Source: Mycoplasma sp. Bg2
GTDB taxonomy: Bacteria > Bacillota_I > Bacilli_A > Mycoplasmatales > Hepatoplasmataceae
Reading direction: 5' to 3'
Assembly (NCBI GenBank): GCA_001641225.1
Contig: LSMY01000003.1
Span: 62,001-126,000, forward strand
Length of the DNA stretch: 64,000 nt
Positions 10,998 through 22,295 of the stretch are shown piece after piece. A program made the translations under genes and the position numbers. How positions within the stretch are numbered: the first letter of the stretch is position 1; the number at the start of each line of letters is the position of its first letter. The notes beneath the pieces were generated by a model. It saw nothing but the letters and a program-made list of their open reading frames with translations, was not told where the DNA came from and ran no database searches.

Positions 10998-11762
10998 ATG
11001 CAAAATAAAAAAACGCTTGGACAAAATTTCTTAACTGACAAAAATAAAATTTCAGAAATTATTGAAGTAATTCCTAATTTATCTACTTCAACAATTTTTG
11101 AAGTTGGCCCTGGAAAAGGAGCCCTTACTTTTTCTTTGGTTAAAAAAGCTAAAAAGGTAATTGCTTTAGAGTTAGATCAATCTCTTGTTGGCTTTTTAAG
11201 TGCAAAATTAATAAGTGATAATTTTACTTTAATTAATGGAGATATTTTAACTTTTGATTTAACAAGTTTAGAAGATAATAAACTTATTTTTGTTTCTAAT
11301 CTTCCTTATTATATTTCTACTAAAATTATTTTTAAAATTGCTTCTGATGTTAGATTTCAATATGTAAATGTAATGTTACAAAAAGAACTTGTTGATCGCA
11401 TTTTTGCAAAACCAAAAACAAAAGCATATGGAAGATTAACTGTTTCTATAAATTCTCTTTTTGAACTTGTAGCAAAAATAAATGTTCCTGCGGAATGTTT
11501 TAATCCAAAACCAAATGTTGATAGTGGTTTTATTGTTCTTAAAAGAAAAGAACCTGATTTTGAAATAGAACCTTATTTAAGCTTTGTAAAAGATTGCTTT
11601 GCAAATAAAAGAAAGAAATTACTTAATTCACTTAAAAATAGTAATTCACCTTATTTAAATGTAGTACAAGATTATTTAAGCAAAAATAATTTAAGTATAA
11701 ATTTGAGAGCTGAAGAAATAGCAATTGATGATTTTATAAAAATGTGGAAAGAAATTAATTAG
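10998..11762 (+). CDS. rsmA: 16S rRNA dimethyladenosine transferase (KsgA)
   Basis: Dimethylates the two adjacent adenines in helix 45 of 16S rRNA late in 30S assembly. It is 254 aa, at the short end of the family. The start KKTLGQNFLTD is diagnostic. SAM-binding motif FEVGPGKGALT follows, and the catalytic NLPYYIS motif is near residue 101. The C-terminal helical domain has CFNPKPNVDSGFIVLKRK. It sits one base after tatD and is presumably co-transcribed with it. It ends just before a nested terminator/promoter. Confidence 0.95.
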   Translation: MQNKKTLGQNFLTDKNKISEIIEVIPNLSTSTIFEVGPGKGALTFSLVKKAKKVIALELDQSLVGFLSAKLISDNFTLINGDILTFDLTSLEDNKLIFVSNLPYYISTKIIFKIASDVRFQYVNVMLQKELVDRIFAKPKTKAYGRLTVSINSLFELVAKINVPAECFNPKPNVDSGFIVLKRKEPDFEIEPYLSFVKDCFANKRKKLLNSLKNSNSPYLNVVQDYLSKNNLSINLRAEEIAIDDFIKMWKEIN

Positions 11763-11772
11763 TAGATAATGG

Positions 11773-11815
11773 AAGAAAATAGGAAGTTTACATTGACAAA
11801 GTCCTATTTTCTTTT
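11773..11815 (+). terminator. Terminator after rsmA with the next promoter's -35 box in its loop
   Basis: AAGAAAATAGGA (from 11773) pairs with TCCTATTTTCTT (from 11802), leaving a loop of about 17 bases. The loop contains TTGACA. T-rich sequence follows. Confidence 0.75.
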
Positions 11816-11820
11816 ATAAT
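11793..11820 (+). promoter_or_regulatory. Consensus promoter of prs
   Basis: TTGACA (11793-11798) and TATAAT (11815-11820) are 16 bases apart. This is the only clear two-box consensus promoter I found in the window. A Shine-Dalgarno-like AAGGA follows shortly before ATG 11838. Confidence 0.85.
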
Positions 11821-11837
11821 TTTAAAAAGGAAATAAA

Positions 11838-12803
11838 ATGGATAAAGCAGTATTATTTGGATTATCTAACTCGAAGGAACTTGTTTCAGCAATTAATAAA
11901 AGATCTTCACTAATAACTTTAGGAAAAGCAACAATTAAAAATTTTGCTGATGGAGAAATTTTTGTACAAGTTGATACTTCAGTTCGCAATCAACAAGTTT
12001 TTGTAATTCAGTCTACCCAAAAACCTGTAAATGAATCTTTAATGGAATTACTTCTTTTTCTAGATGCTCTTAAAAGAGCTTCAGCGAAAGAAATAAATGT
12101 AATTATCCCTTACTTTGGATATGCACGGCAAGATCGTAAAGTTAAAGGAAGACAATCTATTTCTGCAAAATTAGTTGCAACGATGATTGAACTTGCAGGG
12201 GCAACAAGGGTAGTTACCTTTGATATTCATTCAGAACAAGCCCAGGGATTTTTTGATATTCCAGTTGATATTTTGCGGGCTTCAGAAATTATTGCAGCAG
12301 AAGTTAAAAAAATGAAAATTAAAAACTTAACTGTTGTTAGTCCAGACCATGGTGGAGTAGTGCGGGCAAGAAGATTTGCTTCACAATTAAATAATGTTCC
12401 CCTTGCCATTGTTGATAAAAGAAGATTAAAACATAATGAAGCAGAAGCAATAGCAATTCTTGGTGATGTTAAAGACCGTAATGTCATGATTTATGATGAT
12501 ATGGTAGATACGGGTGGAACCATTATTGCAGCGGTTAACCTTTTAAAAAAAGAAGGAGCAAAAGATATTTATGTTGCGACCACTCATGCAGTCTTAAGTT
12601 CTAGTGATGGAAGTTTAACTTCTGAAAAAATTTTAAATGCTGGAGTTAAAAAAATAATTACGACAAATTCTATTAGTAGAAAATATTCAAAAGATTTTCT
12701 TGTAATTGATCTTGCTGAACCAATTACAGGAGTAATTGAAGCCCATCTAAAAAATGAATCAATTACTGATTACTTTATTAAACATTATTCAAGTCCAGAC
12801 TAG
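11838..12803 (+). CDS. prs: Ribose-phosphate pyrophosphokinase
   Basis: Makes PRPP from ribose-5-phosphate and ATP. PRPP is needed by the salvage enzymes encoded elsewhere in this window (hpt, upp). It is 321 aa, full length. It shows FADGEIFVQ near the N-terminus, the segment YFGYARQDRKVKGRQ of the ATP-binding flap, VVSPDHGG, and the PRPP loop YDDMVDTGGTI. It has the best promoter in the window plus an AAGGA ribosome-binding site. pth follows after nine bases. Confidence 0.97.
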   Translation: MDKAVLFGLSNSKELVSAINKRSSLITLGKATIKNFADGEIFVQVDTSVRNQQVFVIQSTQKPVNESLMELLLFLDALKRASAKEINVIIPYFGYARQDRKVKGRQSISAKLVATMIELAGATRVVTFDIHSEQAQGFFDIPVDILRASEIIAAEVKKMKIKNLTVVSPDHGGVVRARRFASQLNNVPLAIVDKRRLKHNEAEAIAILGDVKDRNVMIYDDMVDTGGTIIAAVNLLKKEGAKDIYVATTHAVLSSSDGSLTSEKILNAGVKKIITTNSISRKYSKDFLVIDLAEPITGVIEAHLKNESITDYFIKHYSSPD

Positions 12804-12812
12804 AAAAAAGAA

Positions 12813-13370
12813 ATGAAACTTATAGTAGGTTTAGGAAATCCTGGAAAAAAATATTATCCCACAAGACATAATCTTGGGTTTTTAGTAATAGATCAAGTCC
12901 TTGCTGATCTAGATTTAAAATTAGAAAAAGAAAAATTTAATGGTCATTACACTACTTACGGAACTGGTAAAAATAAAGTAATTATTGCAAAACCAATGAC
13001 ATTCATGAATGATTCAGGAAGTTTTATTTCCCTTATTAGTGCTTATTTTGGAATTGGAGCAAATGATATTTTAGTAATTATGGATGACCGTGATATTCCT
13101 CTTGGAAAATTTCGGTTAAGAGATAAAGGATCTAGTGCCGGGCATAATGGTACCAAAAGTATTATTGAACATTTGGGAACTGATTCCTTTAATCGTTTAC
13201 GTTGCGGAATTGGTTACAACTCTAATCATTTACTAATTGATTATGTTTTACAAAGTTGAACCCAAGAACAGAGAATCATTGTTAAAGAAAATGTTCCTGT
13301 ATTTGCAAAAATCGCAGAAGATTTCCCCACTCATTCAATTACTGAATTAAGAGAAAAATATACTCATTAA
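12813..13370 (+). CDS. pth: Peptidyl-tRNA hydrolase
   Basis: Cleaves peptidyl-tRNA released by stalled ribosomes. It is 185 aa including one TGA-encoded Trp near the end (QSWTQEQR), which matches the family length. The N-terminus GLGNPGKKYYPTRHNLGF contains the catalytic His of the family, and KPMTFMNDSG, DDRDIPLGKFRLR and SAGHNGTKSI are conserved substrate-binding segments. The prs-pth order is a common arrangement in Firmicutes. tilS follows after 19 bases. Confidence 0.96.
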
Positions 13371-13389
13371 TAAAAACACTTAAAATAAA

Positions 13390-14286
13390 ATGAAAAAAGC
13401 CTTAGTAGCCGTTTCAGGCGGCCCAGATTCAATATATTTATTAAACAAACTTGTAATTAGAAAAAAATGTGCACCTATTGCTATGCATGTAAATTATCAT
13501 CTCCGGGGAGATGAATCTAATTCCGATCAAGAGCTTGTTGAGATTTTTTGTAAAAAAAATAATATTAAATTATATATTTTAGATGTAAATAAAAAAATTC
13601 TAACTAAATATAATTATTTAAAAAATCTTCAAGCTAAATATCGTGCAATTAGATATGACTTTTTTAAAGAAATTACTTTAAATGAAAAAACTAATGATGT
13701 TTATGTTGGCCACCATAAAGATGATTTTATTGAAACTGCAATTATGCAAGAAGATAAATCAGATAATTATTTCTATTATGGTTTGCAAAAGAAATCTTTT
13801 TTAAATGGGATGATAATTCATCGCCCATTACTTAATTTATATAAAGATGAAATTATTAAATCATTAATTTTAAATGATATTTCTTATGCAATTGATTCAA
13901 CAAATGAAAAAGAATACTATACAAGAAATCAATTAAGACTTAAACTTTTAACTTTAAATAAAACTGAAAAACATAAACTTTTTAAACATTATGATAAATT
14001 AAATAAAAGTAATGAATTAAGAAATATTAAAATTAATCGTTTTTATAAAAGATGAGCAGAAGCAAATTATGCTTATGATGTTTTTAAAAACTTTGATGAT
14101 AGTTTTAAAAAGTTTATTCTTTTCAAATTTCTAATTGAAAATGAAAATTACATTAAAATTAACAATAATAAATTAGAAGGAGTGCTTGAATATCTTGATA
14201 AAAAATCTCCTGAAAAAGAATACCGTTTAATGGTCGGAGTTTATCTTACTATTATTGATAATTCAATTTCTATTATTAATAAATAA
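13390..14286 (+). CDS. tilS: tRNA(Ile)-lysidine synthase
   Basis: Attaches lysine to C34 of tRNA-Ile2 so that it reads AUA. It is 298 aa, the short form typical of mollicutes. The N-terminal PP-loop AVSGGPDSIYLL (residues 7-18) binds ATP, followed by HVNYHLRGDES, VGHHKDDFIET and RPLLNLYK. The TGA at 14053 is Trp and the protein then continues about 77 residues. The start is an ATG in TAAAATAAAATG with no Shine-Dalgarno sequence. The tilS-hpt-ftsH order is conserved in Firmicutes; here a small extra gene sits between tilS and hpt. Confidence 0.93.
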
Positions 14287-14300
14287 TAATTTATTAATAA

Positions 14301-14306
14301 TATAAT
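14301..14306 (+). promoter_or_regulatory. -10 box of the small Trp-rich gene
   Basis: TATAAT lies exactly six bases before ATG 14313, the same spacing as at several recognised genes in the window. It supports the reality of the short reading frame that follows. Confidence 0.6.
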
Positions 14307-14312
14307 TGAACT

Positions 14313-14582
14313 ATGAGCAATAAAAAAACTACTTATAATTTTGAAAACGAAAATTGTGATGATTTTAATCAATCTATTAAAATTAAAAATGTAACTACTT
14401 CATCTGACAAAAAAACAGGATTTTGGAGTGGTTTTTTTAGATTTTGATTTTTTTTCTTTTTAATCTTGTTTTTAGGTATCAAAAAACTACTTATGATAGT
14501 TTGAAAAATATTTTGATTTTTCTGTAAAATTATTATTTGAATTTTTAAACAAATATTTCATTTTTTTGCTTCTATATTTTAG
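14313..14582 (+). CDS. Small Trp/Phe-rich membrane protein, unrecognised
   Basis: An 89-aa reading frame visible only when TGA is read as Trp. About the first 45 residues are polar (MSNKKTTYNFENENCDDFNQ...). The rest is extremely hydrophobic, with many Phe, Ile and Trp (FWSGFFRFWFFFFLILFL and a second stretch IIIWIFKQIFHFFASIF), giving one or two likely membrane helices with the N-terminus probably cytoplasmic. I recognise no family. Its position between tilS and hpt is where Firmicutes often encode the division protein DivIC upstream of tilS, but the sequence shows no coiled coil, so I do not claim that identity. The upstream -10 box favours a real gene. Confidence 0.55.
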
Positions 14583-14600
14583 TTGAGTAATTGATAATAG

Positions 14601-14606
14601 TATAAT
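14601..14606 (+). promoter_or_regulatory. -10 box of hpt
   Basis: TATAAT lies 15 bases before ATG 14622, leaving a leader of about eight bases without a Shine-Dalgarno sequence. Confidence 0.6.
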
Positions 14607-14621
14607 AACTTTATTAAACTT

Positions 14622-15155
14622 ATGGGAACAGAAAATAAATATGTTATCCGCATTTTAAAAACTCATGACCAACTTGTTGAGGGAATTGAACAAGTCGCAA
14701 CAAAATTAAATAAGAAATTTGTTAAAAAAGAAGTTGTTTTAATTACTGTGATGAATGGTGGTCTACCATTTTCAGCAGAATTAATGAAACATCTAAATTT
14801 TGATCTACGGATGGATTTTATTTGAGCATCAAGTTACCATCTTGAGGAAAAGGTTTTTGAACCAAAAATAACTTATATTTCCCAAGTACTAATCAAAGGG
14901 AAAGATATTATTATTGCAGATGATCTTGTTGATTCTGGACAAACAATGATTCATATTTGTAAAGTTATTGAAGCTTATAAACCAAATTCAATTACTATAG
15001 TTGGTTTATATGGAAAACCAACAAGAGAAAAAATTGCTTATGATCAAATTTATTGTTGAGAAGAACAACCTGGTGGATTTCTACTTGGTTTTGGTTTAGA
15101 TTATGATGGGATGTATCGTAATCTTCCTTATTTAGCAATAATGCGAGAAGATTAA
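14622..15155 (+). CDS. hpt: Hypoxanthine phosphoribosyltransferase
   Basis: Salvages hypoxanthine and guanine to IMP and GMP using PRPP. It is 177 aa, the normal length, with several TGA-encoded Trp. It has the N-terminal VMNGGLPFSAELMKHL segment and the PRPP-binding loop DIIIADDLVDSGQTM. In most relatives this loop begins with Glu-Asp; here it is Ala-Asp-Asp. Near the C-terminus are GFGLDYDGMYRNLPYLAI residues that close over the base. It lies directly upstream of ftsH, as in Bacillus. Confidence 0.94.
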
Positions 15156-15231
15156 TTTTCTTTTATTTAATTCTTATAATACTTGTTTGTCTATTTTGTT
15201 TTATCAAATACAAATATATATTTTTTTCTTA

Positions 15232-15237
15232 TATAAT
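15232..15237 (+). promoter_or_regulatory. -10 box of ftsH
   Basis: TATAAT is preceded by a T-rich run and followed by six bases and ATG 15244, implying a leaderless transcript. Confidence 0.68.
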
Positions 15238-15243
15238 TAAAAT

Positions 15244-17811
15244 ATGAATGAAATTAGCATAATGAATCTTACGGGACAAGATCCAAATAAAGTTCCCGAA
15301 AACAAAGAAAAACCAACACAAGAATCAAAAGATCCAAAAAATTCTAAAGATTCACAAGGTTCAAAAGAACCAGAAAGTGCACAAGGACAACCAAGTCCTC
15401 AAAATCAACAAAACCCTCAAGGACCACAAAGTCCTCAAGGTCCACAAGGCCCACAAAATATTCCTGGACCACAACCACCAATGAAACCTAAAAAAAGCCA
15501 AAAACCTTTTTATAAAAAGGCATCATTTTGAATTTGAACTGCATTAATAGTTTTCTTATTCATGTTAATTTTTGGTGTTTTTAGTGGAGAACAAGTAATG
15601 ATAGTTGGACCCCATTGAGTTTTGGACACAAATCTAGATGGGAAAACTGGTACAGGACTAATTACTGATATTTATATTTATGATTATCCTAACTCTGGTT
15701 ATAGCATAATTGTTTTTGTTAGTGAACAAGGGAATCATTATCAATGAACTGTTGACACTATTTTTGATAAAGCAGTGTGATTTTATGTAACAGGAAACCC
15801 AGGGCACTGAGTAGGCCCATTATCACCTACAATTCATGCAGTTGATACTACTCCATCATTCTTCTGAAGTCTATTCTTTGCATTATTACCATGAGTAATT
15901 ATCTTTGGATTTGGTTTCTGATTAATGCGTATGATGATCAAAAAACAAACTCAAACAGGAAATATGGGGAAAAAACAACTTACTCCTCAAATGTCCAATG
16001 TAAGATTTAGTGATGTTGCTGGTTATCAAGAAGTTAAAGATGAACTAGAAGAAATTGTTGATTTCTTAAAAAATCCAATGAAATATTCATCTGTTGGAGC
16101 AAGAACTCCAAAAGGTGTTTTGATGTCTGGAGCACCCGGAACTGGAAAAACTTATTTTGCAAAAGCAGTAGCCGGAGAAGCAGGAATTCCTTTCTTCTCA
16201 ATTTCAGGATCTGATTTTGTTGAAATGTTTGTTGGAGTTGGAGCTTCTAGAGTTAGATCATTATTTGCTCAAGCTAAATCAATGGCACCTGCTCTAATCT
16301 TTATTGATGAATTAGATGCAGTTGGTAGACAAAGAGGAGCTGGAATGGGTGGCGGAAATGATGAAAGAGAACAAACTCTTAATCAACTACTTGTTGAAAT
16401 GGATGGATTCCAAGCTAATACTGGAATTGTTATCATTGCCGCAACTAACAGACCCGATGTTTTAGATCCTGCAATTAGAAGACCAGGAAGATTTGACCGT
16501 TCAATTGAACTTAGATTACCTGATGTAATTGAAAGACAAGCTATTTTAGAAATTTATGCAAATAAAGGGAATAAACACTTTACTCCTGATATAAATTGAG
16601 CAAAACTAGCGATGAGAACTCCCGGATTTTCTCCTGCACAACTTGAAAACGTAATTAATGAAGCTGCAATATTAAGTGTAAGACTTAAAAAAGAAGCAAT
16701 TTCATTAAGTATTATTGATGAAGCAATTGATCGTGTTATTGCTGGACCATCAAGATCTAATAGAGTAATTAGTCCTGAAGAAAAAGAAATGATTGCTTAC
16801 CATGAATCAGGACATGCACTACTTGGACTTGTTTTACCAAAAGCAGAAAAAGTTCAAAAAATTACTATTATCCCAAGAGGGGATGCTGGTGGTTATGTGC
16901 TGATGACTCCTAAAAAAGAAAAATTTGTTCAAACTAAATCAGAACTTGAAGCAAAAATTATTTCTTATCTTGGAGGAAGAGCTGCAGAAGAAATCTTCTA
17001 TGGTGAAGATGAAATTTCTACTGGAGCATTTTCAGATATTGAAGCAGCAACTTCAATTGCAAGAAAAATGGTTGCTGAATTTGGAATGAGTGATCTTGGA
17101 CCAATTCAATATGAAAAAGATACTGGAAATGTATTCCTTGGAAGAGATTTTTCTAAAAATAAAGATTTCTCAGATTCAGTTGCACATGAAATTGATCAAG
17201 AAGTAAGAAAATTAATTAAAGGTGCTTATGCAAAAGCATATGAAATCATTGATGCTAATAAAGACCTAATGGATTTATTTGCAAAAGCATTATTAATAAA
17301 AGAAACATTAACTGCCGAGGAATCAGAATTTATTTATGCAAATAGAAAACTTCCTCAATTAGTTTTAGATATTGAAATAAAAGAAAAAGAAGCAACTAAA
17401 GCGCAAAAAGCAGCAGCTAAAAAATTAGCAGATGATTTAGCTAAAGGAATAAAACCTGAACTTCCCAAAGAAGATGTAAAAGATTGCATGCAATCATTAC
17501 AAACACTTGCTGGTAAAGTTGAAGATAAAAGTAAAAAATTAGCTGATTTAGATGGCTTAAATGTAAAAACATTAGCTTATTTAAATACTAAAAAAATTGA
17601 AACTTTAAATGATTTAATTATTTTAACTGAAGATCAAATAAGAACACTTATTGATAATTCTTCTGTTGATGCCTTATCATTTGCACAGAAAAAAGTTCAA
17701 TTCATTTCCTTCATCAATCAAATCCAAGCATTAATTGATATCGCTAATTTACCTTCTAAAAAATGAATGCTTCCTAAAAGAGATAAAAAAGAAAAAAAGG
17801 ATGATAAATAA
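15244..17811 (+). CDS. ftsH: ATP-dependent zinc metalloprotease FtsH with collagen-like N-terminal tail
   Basis: Membrane-anchored AAA+ protease that degrades misfolded and regulatory proteins. It is 855 aa, longer than the usual 610-700. Residues 1-95 are a hydrophilic tail with GPQ/SPQ triplets at 48-77. TM1 is near 96-115 and TM2 near 205-227, with a small external domain between. The AAA domain has Walker A GAPGTGKT (296-303), Walker [11 protein letters not shown] and the arginine segment RRPGRFDR. The zinc site is HESGH (520-524) plus Asp598. After the protease domain, about 150 extra Lys/Ala/Asp-rich residues end in [10 protein letters not shown]. Many TGA codons are Trp. Confidence 0.95.
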
Positions 17812-17818
17812 ATTAATT

Positions 17819-17868
17819 TAACCTAACTTATTGATTCAACCTAACTTTTTACTCTTAAAATACTAAGC
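17819..17868 (+). promoter_or_regulatory. Putative promoter region of the first FtsX-type gene
   Basis: TAAAAT at 17856-17861 lies seven bases before ATG 17869. Upstream, AACCTAACTT occurs twice (17820-17829 and 17838-17847) with an 18-base period, a possible regulator-binding direct repeat. Confidence 0.4.
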
Positions 17869-20800
17869 ATGGGTTTAATTTTATGAATAATAATCGGAAT
17901 ATTTCTTATTTTTTTCATTGCGACAACACTATGGATTGTTTTCGTTTTTATAAAACACTCTAAAAGAGATTACAATCTTTACAAATCAGTTGCTAAATCA
18001 GTATTTTCACGAAAACTTTCCTTAATAATTATTGTAATTTTTTACATGATTTCTTTTGGTCTTGTCGGCGGGCTTACTTCTGCAATTGGAAGACTTAATG
18101 CTGAAGCAACAGATTATATTAAAGAAAACCATCTTCATCAAGGTGTTACTAGAGAAGCTAACTTCAGTAATAAGGATTTTTCTCAGCACACTATGGATCA
18201 AAAAACTTTTTATCTTGCAACCCAAGGAGTAATTGATTTTTATAATGGAAAATTATTAAAACCAGAAGAAGATAATCCTACTGGCACATATTTTATTGAT
18301 ATGCTTGGTGGTCAAGACACTACTCCTCGAGACGGAATTCCTGTTACTCCCGAACAAAGATTTAATGGGGCAACATCTCCGCTTTCATATAAAAGTAATA
18401 GAGAATTTGAAACAGGTGAAGGTTCAGACCATTTTATAGAAGAAACAACACCTGTTTTAAATAATTATTTTTCAATTCATGATATTGGGCAATTTTGAAA
18501 TACATGGTATGAAGATAATTTTGTTACCAGTGATACAGGTGAACTTTATGAAGATTCAGATCATTGAAAAACTTATTATTATAATGGCAAAGAACGTACT
18601 TATGATATTTCAAAATGTCACAATACTTCTCCAATAGTTGCAATAGTTGAAAACCGTTTAAATGAAATTATTTTTTATGATGGTGATGATGCAACAAATT
18701 GAACTTTTGCAGCTTCTATTGCTAATGAATTTAATGGTTTGGATACTTTTAGTGAAGTTGTTTTTGCTTTTTTTGATAATGATATAGATAAATATTTAGC
18801 AGCAATAGGAACTCTTTTCCTTGAATCTGGTTTTGATTTATATCTTGATGAAGAAAATTCATTTGCTTCCTCTGATGTTTATGAATATCAAAAAACTTTC
18901 TATGGGACTGATTTTTTACTCCAATCATATAATAAAAATCAACTAACTAATGAAAAATCATTAATTAATAATCCTGGTTATGATGAAACTGGTGCTTATG
19001 CAATTGATACCGTAACTTTTTATGATAATAATGGAAAAGAAACTAATGGTCCTGATCAAAATGATGATTTTTTTAAACCCCATGAAGGCTCAAAAGATGA
19101 TCCTTATCAAATTTATGTTACTACAGAATATTATGAGGACCGTGGTTTATCAGATTCAGTTGGCGATGCAAGAAAATTATTTACCTATGATGGTCCAAAT
19201 AATAATGGTCTTTATTATGAAATAAAAGGTTCTTACCGTTCACCTACTTATTCCTTTCCAATGCAAACACTTTCTGATAGTTTACAAAAACCAGAAGACA
19301 ATGCTGCAATTTTAATTAATACTCAATCATTATTGCGTTTAACTAGAAAACAAGATATTTCTACAACTAATTATGAATTCTTTGGTTTTTCTAGTGTTTA
19401 TGATTCGACAAAACAAGCTTCTGATTGGTATTTTCATAGTGATTATGATGGGCCAACTGATGGAATTTATTTTGAAGATGATTTAAAATTATATTCTTGA
19501 AGATTGAATTCATTTTATGGAGATTCAAGTTGAGGAAGATATAGAAATATCAATGATGATGACACTAGTGCTCCGCAAACTTTCTATATTGATATTGATG
19601 AAGTCGATAGCGGAAATACAATTATTTCTTATCGTTCATTTACCATTATTAGAGAAATTTATACTGACAAAATTATCTATAGTGTAATTATGGGGATTTT
19701 TTTAGTTATCACAATGGTTGTTTTAATTCTTTTAATTAGAAAAAGAATTCAAGATTCTAATAAACAGCTAGGAACAATTAAAGCCCTTGGATATAGTCCT
19801 GGAAGAATTGCCAGTGCCTATACTATTTTCCCTATTATTATTATTCTAATTGGAGGAATAATGGCAATAGTTGTCGCGCTTCCCCTTAGTTTATGATTTA
19901 CCTCACTTTATGGTGGATTCTTTTCACTTAATTTAATGGTTCCATATGTGGGGGCAATACTGTGAATTAAAATCTTTATTATTCCTCTCCTTATTTCGAT
20001 GTTCCTTGGTTATTGAATTGCTTATTGGACAATTAAAAAACCTACTTTAGATCTTTTAAATAATGTGGGAAAAGATAAACCTAATTGGTTAGTGCGGGGA
20101 ACTAGTCATTTAATTCCTGCTTTTGCTTCTTTTGGATTTACATATAAAACTAAAGGAGTTGGACGGGCGTTCTTTAAATCCTTACTTCTTTTTGTTGCAA
20201 TTTTAGGATCAATGTCGATTACTTCTTTTGCCTTTGCTTCTTCGACAATGAGTGCAACAATGACAAAACAAGTTTTTGATATTATTGATTATAATGGAAA
20301 AACATGGGAGTATGGTGCCCCTTTTATTGATGATGTTAATTTAAATGACGAAGATTGAGAAGAAAATGGTAAATATGAAGTAACAGAAGCTTTTGATTTA
20401 TTTCCGGATGCATCTACAATGTCTAGTACAGATTTAAGTCTTAAAGAAACAAGGTTAGGAACTTATGTTGCTGAAGTTTTATTAAATCCAGAAGAGGCAC
20501 TCGCTTCTTTTCAAAAACTTTATGAAAGCCAATATCCTGCTGGCTTTGATTTCCATTTTGAAATAGATTATGCCCCTGATGGGTCAATGGTGCCAGCAGT
20601 GACTTCTGATTATTATATTACTTGAAAAAGTGCGGTTGCACTTTGAACAACTGATATTGCTCTTCATGTTCCTGCTGAAGATGGAGCGGGAAATAATGCT
20701 TTAAATGAACCAATTATATTATGTGCAGGTGATGATGCTATTACCTTTAATATGCTTGATCCTATTTTAAGAAATTATGCAGTTAATTTATCTGCAAATA

Positions 20801-22287
20801 TAGTGACCCGGTATGGAAAAGAGGCAACTTTTCAAGTAATTAATTTTGCTTATAAAGTACTTGATAGTTATCAGGAAAAAACTTATGATCCAAAAGAAGA
20901 CTTGGCAAAAATTAAAAATTGACTTTTAGCTCATTCAATTGAAAACATTGGCGAAAAAGTCGCTGAAGCTATAAATAATGAATACATTTTTAATGATATT
21001 GTCTTTAATAAAAACTACTATGATGGTGAAGATGACAGCGGGGCAGCTAATCAAACAATGACAACAGCCGGGAGTGGATATTTTCTAAAAACTGATGCTA
21101 AGGGTGAATTAATTTTTAATGGTAATGGAAAAACATACCATAGAACTGATACTTATATGGAAGGATATGCTTCTACAAATGAACTCATGAAAACTAATAA
21201 TGTTGGTGATGATGCACTTGACCATATTGCAGAAGTAGAAAATGATCCTAATAAATTAGACGACTTAACTGTAAATGTTGCTATGACACAGTCTGGATTT
21301 AAAGAATTAAAACATTATAAAGAAGCAACACCACAGATTAATGCTGGGTTAGGCAAAGACGAAGCAAGAGTTTTAGTAAAATCAAAAGTTTGAGATACAA
21401 CAAATAATATGTATACTATGGTTTATGTTCCAATTATTTTTGATGTTGAAATTTATGATTCAATTTATCCTTTAGGAACTTTCTTTTTACAAGATGATTT
21501 GGAGGGAGCAATTAATTGTTCGCTTGCTTATATTCAAGGCTTAGATGGTGAATTTACTAATTTAGATAATGAAGAAGTTTACCCATGATATGGTGCATAT
21601 AGTAATTTTATTGAAAATGAATGAGAAACTATTGGTAGCTCTGTTTATGAAACAAACTATTCTGTTACATATAATATTGACACAACAGGAGATGATTTTC
21701 AAACTGCTCCCTTTTCAGTTTCTCTTAGTGAAAAAGGATTAATAGATCTTATTGCTGCAGATGATGTTAACAATCAAGATATTCCCCTTAAAACTTTGGT
21801 AAATAACTTCTATATTCCCTTTTTAGTTCCCTTAAGTATTAATATTATTATTACCCAAGGGTCAAGGGTTTATGAACTTCTTCAAGGAATTCTTTACACC
21901 ATTGCTTTCTTTGCGCTTTTTATTGGAATTACTGTTGTAATGATTGCTATGAAAGATATTACTGATAGTAATAAACGGGAAGTATCGATGTTTAAAGCCT
22001 TTGGATATAGTAATGGACGGGCGACTTCTCTGGTAATGACTCCTTATCTTTTTGTAATTGTGTTTGCATTTATCATTGCAATTCCTGTTTCGCTTATCTT
22101 CTTATCGACTGTGGGGACAATTCTTACTTTAAGTACCGGAACAACTTATGTTTTCACTCTTGTACTTTGACAATGGATAGTGGTAGTAGGGTTTATAATT
22201 TGTTTAGTAATATTCTTAGGATTTGTTGGTTATAAATCATATGAACATACAAATGCTTTAGAAGCAATAAGCCAAACTGATGAGTAA
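17869..22287 (+). CDS. Giant FtsX/MacB-type ABC permease, copy 1
   Basis: A 1472-aa polytopic membrane protein broken up by many TGA-encoded Trp. It begins with two hydrophobic helices (residues 3-30 and 46-66). A polar, acidic external domain of about 530 residues follows, and then a first FtsX core (about 603-725) with IRKRIQDSNKQLGTIKALGYSPGRIASAYT. A further helix near 768-790 leads to a second external domain of about 520 residues and a C-terminal FtsX core from about 1336 with MKDITDSNKREVSMFKAFGYSNGRATSLV. Both cores carry the family's QLGTIKALGYS-type cytoplasmic motif. The next gene is a close paralog and an ATPase follows, so this is one subunit of an ABC machine. The substrate is unknown. 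Confidence 0.85.
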
Positions 22288-22295
22288 AATTGAAG

